Shown: piece by piece, positions 20,682-20,851 of the stretch
How positions within the stretch are numbered: position 1 is the first letter of the stretch
Layout: each line of letters opens with the position of its first letter
Origin: Coriobacteriia bacterium
GTDB lineage: Bacteria; Actinomycetota; Coriobacteriia; Anaerosomatales; JAENZW01
Direction of reading: 5' to 3'
DNA: 20,851 nucleotides
Assembly: GCA_029858605.1 (NCBI GenBank)
Contig: JAOUET010000011.1
Coordinates: 1 to 20,851, forward strand
Notes under the pieces: generated by a model
Told to the model about the DNA's origin: nothing
Database searches by the model: none
The model's input: the letters and a program-made list of their open reading frames with translations, nothing else
Translations under genes and position numbers: made by a program

Positions 20682-20851
20682 CTAGTGCGACCTCCTCGCG
20701 TAGAGGAGGGAGGCGATCGTCACCGAGACGACCGCATACGCCGCAAGGGCCATGACCTCGGGCCAAAGGATCGCGAAGCCCGCGCCCTTGAGGAACACTG
20801 AACGGGCGATCACGACCATGTACCTGCCGGGGAACGCGTACGACACCCACT
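20682..20851 (-). CDS. second ABC-2 permease, 3' end only
   Basis: The last 55 residues of a permease are encoded at the window edge; the 5' part lies outside. Reading ends ...SLLYARRSH and the stop TAG sits at 20684-20682, directly against the start of the next permease gene. The segment PGRYMVVIARSVFLKGAGF matches the C-terminal end of the neighbouring permease and gives the last transmembrane helix. The longer frame covering this area on the same strand is in another register and is a shadow. It is the upstream gene of the permease-permease-ATPase operon. Confidence 0.8.
   Translation of the reverse strand, partial: WVSYAFPGRYMVVIARSVFLKGAGFAILWPEVMALAAYAVVSVTIASLLYARRSH

Noticed and set aside
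19180..20850. A 556-residue minus-strand open frame spanning the permease region
   Set aside because: It is Arg/Gly/His-rich, out of register with the clear permease and ATPase frames, and is a GC-rich shadow. Real coding on this strand is explained by 18507-19550, 19560-20681 and 20682-20851.
1..20851. CRISPR array, insertion sequence or prophage remnant
   Set aside because: No regularly spaced direct repeats, no transposase or integrase motifs, and no terminal inverted repeats were seen on either strand.

Overview
The window is GC-rich, densely packed and clearly bacterial. Features are strong AGGAGG-type ribosome sites, frequent GTG starts, a CCA-encoding tRNA gene, an actinobacterial-style rpsF-ssb-rpsR-DUF2232-rplI-dnaB cluster, and a mix of anaerobic redox genes (ferredoxin, small c-type cytochrome, cytochrome c assembly protein). 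I infer an anaerobic or facultative actinobacterium, perhaps of the Coriobacteriia. This rests on gene content and codon style only; there is no rRNA to confirm it.

Layout. 1-1610: the 3' part of an alanine/glutamate-rich coiled-coil protein and a seven-helix membrane protein, both of unknown function. 1636-3633: a probable nitrosative-stress module. A Crp/Fnr regulator without cluster-binding cysteines is divergent from a three-gene operon: a YgbA-like (nitrous-oxide-stimulated promoter family) cysteine-rich protein, an atypical ferredoxin and a membrane-anchored monohaem cytochrome c. A perfect FNR-type palindrome lies in the divergent intergenic region. 3739-5514: a membrane-embedded M28 peptidase with a very large disordered insertion. 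5542-7144 (minus): two overlapping genes that look like a split, reduced CcmF/CcsA-type haem-handling protein. 7275-9162: a membrane diguanylate cyclase coupled to a DUF1461 membrane protein. 9271-9417: a 48-residue zinc-ribbon protein (DUF5679 type) followed by a long hairpin. 9597-10907: two tandem TrkA-type K+ transport regulatory subunits. 11000-11075: tRNA-Gly(CCC) with a good promoter and terminator. 11252-12190: a secreted M23-like protein with a degenerate catalytic site.

12271-16687 is the conserved informational cluster: ribosomal protein S6, SSB, zinc-type S18, a DUF2232 membrane protein, ribosomal protein L9 with an acidic tail, a terminator, then replicative helicase DnaB behind its own promoter and two DnaA-box-like sequences. 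16702-18510: a divergent pair, a glutaredoxin-like thioltransferase (minus) and a COG2509-type FAD-dependent dehydrogenase (plus). 18507-20851 (minus): an ABC-2 exporter operon, with a truncated first permease, a second permease, then the ATPase.

The most promising unit for a new system is 1636-3633. The regulator's recognition helix (E-x-x-S-R), the palindrome it would be expected to read, and the NO-linked neighbours all point to one idea: an NO- or redox-responsive switch controlling a small electron-transfer/detoxification operon. The split CcmF-like pair nearby could serve maturation of c-type cytochromes. No CRISPR array, insertion sequence, prophage gene or obvious horizontally acquired island was seen, and no gene-free stretch exceeds 300 bases.
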